A stretch of DNA of 64,000 bases from NCBI GenBank assembly GCA_900313675.1, contig OMSO01000002.1, positions 1 to 64,000 of the forward strand. Direction: 5' to 3'. How positions within the stretch are numbered: position 1 is the stretch's first letter; every line of letters begins with the position of its first letter. This document shows, one piece after another, positions 62,333 through 64,000 of the stretch. The stretch is from an uncultured Fibrobacter sp. (GTDB taxonomy: Bacteria > Fibrobacterota > Fibrobacteria > Fibrobacterales > Fibrobacteraceae). The notes below the pieces were generated by a model, which saw nothing but the letters and a program-made list of their open reading frames with translations, had not been told where the DNA came from and searched no databases. A program made the position numbers and the translations under genes.

Positions 62333-63381
62333 CAGTCCTTGACCCCCGTTACGGCCCAGTCGATTTTTTTGGCTTGGGGCCCTTCGGAACGGCCCCTGTA
62401 AAAGAGAATCTCGCCGCCGGCGGCAAGCTTCATGGCCTGCCTTGCCACCCAGCTGTCAATCTTGTCCAGCAGGGAGGCCTTCTGGTAAGTCTTGTTCACG
62501 GCGAAGGTGAGGGCAGGGACGCCATCTGTCCACTGGATTTCAAGAGCTTCTTTCGGGAATCTTTTGCCGTCGTAATCGCTGCTGCCGTCCTTGAGGCTTG
62601 TGGGCCTGGCCACCTTCGCCCCTTCGGGGCCGTTGTAGATGACATATCCCATCAGCTCGCCCTTTGTGCTTAGCGATACACGCCCGGCGTACATGGGGTT
62701 TCGCGCGTTGGTGCTGAAGTTGATGGTCCGGCGGACCATGTCGGTAGCCTGTGCGGATTGCCAGATCTGGTCCATGTAGGCGTAGCCCTTTACGGTAAGG
62801 GTGTCGTTGTTGTATGCGATTTTGCCCGACACGCGACCGTAGGGAATGTGGATGTATTGGCCAAGCTTTTCCTTGCTCACGTTCCACACGCCGTTGCCGA
62901 TGACCTTGCCCGTCTCGGCGCTTTCAAAAGTCACGTCCAGCAAGAATTTTCCGCCCTTGTCGGCGGTAAAGTACACCCGGTGGCCCTTGCCTGGCTTGTT
63001 TTCCATCTTGTATTCGCCCTTGATGTCGATGGTACCCGAATTCTTGTCGGCTTTCAGGCGTTCTGGCGGATACTGGCGGCCAACCGTATAGGTCTTGCCC
63101 TTGAAATTCCAGAAGGTCATGTCGCAGGTCACCTTCTGCCCGGATGCCGGCACCTGCAGCAGGGCGTAGTTCACGAAGGCACGGGTGCCGTTGTCGAACA
63201 CGAACTGGTAACTCCAGGTCTCGTTAAAGTCCTTGCCCACGTTCGGGTGGGGCATAAAGTCGCCTACGGTCAGGTTGCGCACGGCACCCTGCGGGGGAGT
63301 AACCTCGCCGGCACTTGCAAAAACCGTCATAACGGCCAAAAGCCACACGGCCCGAACTAGGATGTGCGTCTGCAGAGTCAT
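62332..63381 (-). CDS. Exported CrtC/AttH-like lipocalin-fold protein
   Basis: A 349-residue protein with signal peptide (VWLLAVMTVFASAGE). The order of strands (WSYQFVFDNGTRAFVNYALL; GHRVYFTADKG; VKGYAYMDQIWQS) recalls the two-lipocalin AttH/hydroxyneurosporene synthase fold, where a GxGYxDHxWG-like motif lies in the middle; here it is GYAYMDQIWQS, so catalytic function as a hydratase is doubtful. It leads a unit with hisA and the glycosyltransferase. ATG 63381 is chosen, as the signal peptide begins there. Confidence 0.6.
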   Translation of the reverse strand: MTLQTHILVRAVWLLAVMTVFASAGEVTPPQGAVRNLTVGDFMPHPNVGKDFNETWSYQFVFDNGTRAFVNYALLQVPASGQKVTCDMTFWNFKGKTYTVGRQYPPERLKADKNSGTIDIKGEYKMENKPGKGHRVYFTADKGGKFLLDVTFESAETGKVIGNGVWNVSKEKLGQYIHIPYGRVSGKIAYNNDTLTVKGYAYMDQIWQSAQATDMVRRTINFSTNARNPMYAGRVSLSTKGELMGYVIYNGPEGAKVARPTSLKDGSSDYDGKRFPKEALEIQWTDGVPALTFAVNKTYQKASLLDKIDSWVARQAMKLAAGGEILFYRGRSEGPQAKKIDWAVTGVKD

Positions 63382-63389
63382 GTTGTAAA

Positions 63390-63482
63390 TGTAGTAAATA
63401 GGGGGGGTAGGGGCTAGGATTGTCATCCTCGCGAAGGCGAGGATCCGTTTGAGGTTAGGATTTAGTGGTTAGTGGTTAGGGA
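63390..63482. repeat. Intergenic repeat block with a family A stem-loop
   Basis: GTAGGGGCTAGGATT, then TGTCATCCTCGC GAA GGCGAGGATCCGT (63421-63448), then GAGGTTAGGATTTAGTGG. It fills much of the spacer; GTGGAATGTGAAGTGTAG words follow up to 63510. Confidence 0.7.
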
Positions 63483-63529
63483 AATGTGGAATGTGAAGTG
63501 TAGAATGTGGGTTTTCGATGCTCGAGGAA

Positions 63530-63558
63530 AAAGAAAAACCCGCAGGGGCCTGCGGGTC
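63530..63558 (-). terminator. Rho-independent terminator of the Fib_succ_major gene
   Basis: Minus strand: ACCCGCAG GCCC CTGCGGGT followed by TTTTCTTTTT, 30 bases past the stop codon. Confidence 0.9.
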
Positions 63559-63586
63559 TTGTGTTTAGTTGAAATGCTGCGAGGTG

Positions 63587-64000
63587 TTAGTCTTCGCCAG
63601 CAGTGTCCTTGATGCAACGGACAGAGCGAGCAAAAGTGGTAGTTGTCCACGTATACATGTTTGCGTCACTACGACCTTGGGTTGAAAGAAAATACGTATA
63701 AGTACCATCCGTGACCACAAGATAGGCTGTTTTTCCCAGGTTTTCATATTTTCCATTCATACGGTCACCCGCGGGCTTTAAGTTAAAGCCGTATTGATTA
63801 TTACCATTAACATCTGAACCATCGTATTTATTCCAACCAGTGGTTGATCTAAGCATGTAGTTTGTTAGATCACTACCCGAATCATTTTTGATATAAGTCA
63901 ATAAGGTATTGAAGTCACTTGCAGAAGGAACCTTCCAACCAGTCGGGCAAACAGGGGACGTGGTGTTGACTGCTACATCCCAATCATAGAGACGGCCATA
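63587..64000 (-). CDS. Fib_succ_major-domain secreted protein, C-terminal part
   Basis: The last 137 codons of a gene entering from the right edge. The reading frame is open to position 64000. The sequence YGRLYDWDVAV ... CPTGWKVPSASDFNTLLTYI ... GFNLKPAGDRM ... TTTFARSVRCIKD is the end of the Fib_succ_major paralogous domain (TIGR02145), a fold related to C-type lectin/FGE-like proteins and numerous on Fibrobacter surfaces. The two Cys (CPTGW and RCIKD) likely pair. Binding partner unknown. Confidence 0.9.
   Translation of the reverse strand, partial: YGRLYDWDVAVNTTSPVCPTGWKVPSASDFNTLLTYIKNDSGSDLTNYMLRSTTGWNKYDGSDVNGNNQYGFNLKPAGDRMNGKYENLGKTAYLVVTDGTYTYFLSTQGRSDANMYTWTTTTFARSVRCIKDTAGED

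Overview
The window is chromosomal DNA of a Fibrobacter-type fibre-degrading bacterium (Fibrobacter succinogenes or a close relative; the species is inferred). The evidence is large secreted GH5 cellulases with CBM11-like modules, poly-serine linkers and InlB-type repeats; C-terminal domains of the type IX secretion kind; a protein with the Fib_succ_major domain at the right edge; and many small lipoproteins with acidic or serine-rich tails. There is no rRNA operon, CRISPR array, phage or intact transposase.

Layout. 1-5.9 kb: start of gpmI, a lipoprotein, uvrB, mltG and a small exported protein. 6.1-14.8 kb: two giant secreted carbohydrate-active proteins; the first, a GH5 cellulase, has a one-base frameshift. 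15-24 kb: azlCD, a tandem ABC ATPase, an Mrp-type Fe-S carrier with a DUF971 partner, the short primary sigma factor, two TPR envelope proteins and rlpA. 24-35 kb: a palindromic MITE-like element, then prfA-prmC, trmO, lipoproteins, psd, a divergent endonuclease III-like Fe-S protein, a GerW-like protein and serC. 35.6-42.7 kb: a 1901-residue GH5 cellulase followed directly by a 46-codon gene that resembles a peptide precursor, then a fused wreck of an M23 peptidase gene and the tail of a T9SS cargo gene. 42.8-51.5 kb: tRNA-Lys, a sugar nucleotidyltransferase, glgB, fmt, rsmB and two outer-membrane proteins. 51.5-57.8 kb: an AT-richer two-gene segment (large secreted alpha/beta-hydrolase plus lipoprotein) lying between a decayed copy of the mutY 3' end and the intact mutY gene. 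57.8-64 kb: lipoprotein, outer-membrane protein, then a CrtC/AttH-like protein, a eukaryotic-type HisA and a GT4 glycosyltransferase in one operon.

Three things stand out. First, several families of short stem-loop repeats keep constant flanks while their stem arms change in a compensated way. They occupy intergenic spaces and are also inserted in frame inside uvrB, rsmB (twice), mutY (twice) and an ABC ATPase gene, and probably at the start of prmC. Second, the segment beside mutY looks acquired, with about 280 bp of duplicated mutY 3' end at its far side. Third, a short gene next to the large cellulase has the form of a leader plus Cys-rich core, and its promoter region shares a 15-bp palindrome and related leader sequence with the region just downstream.
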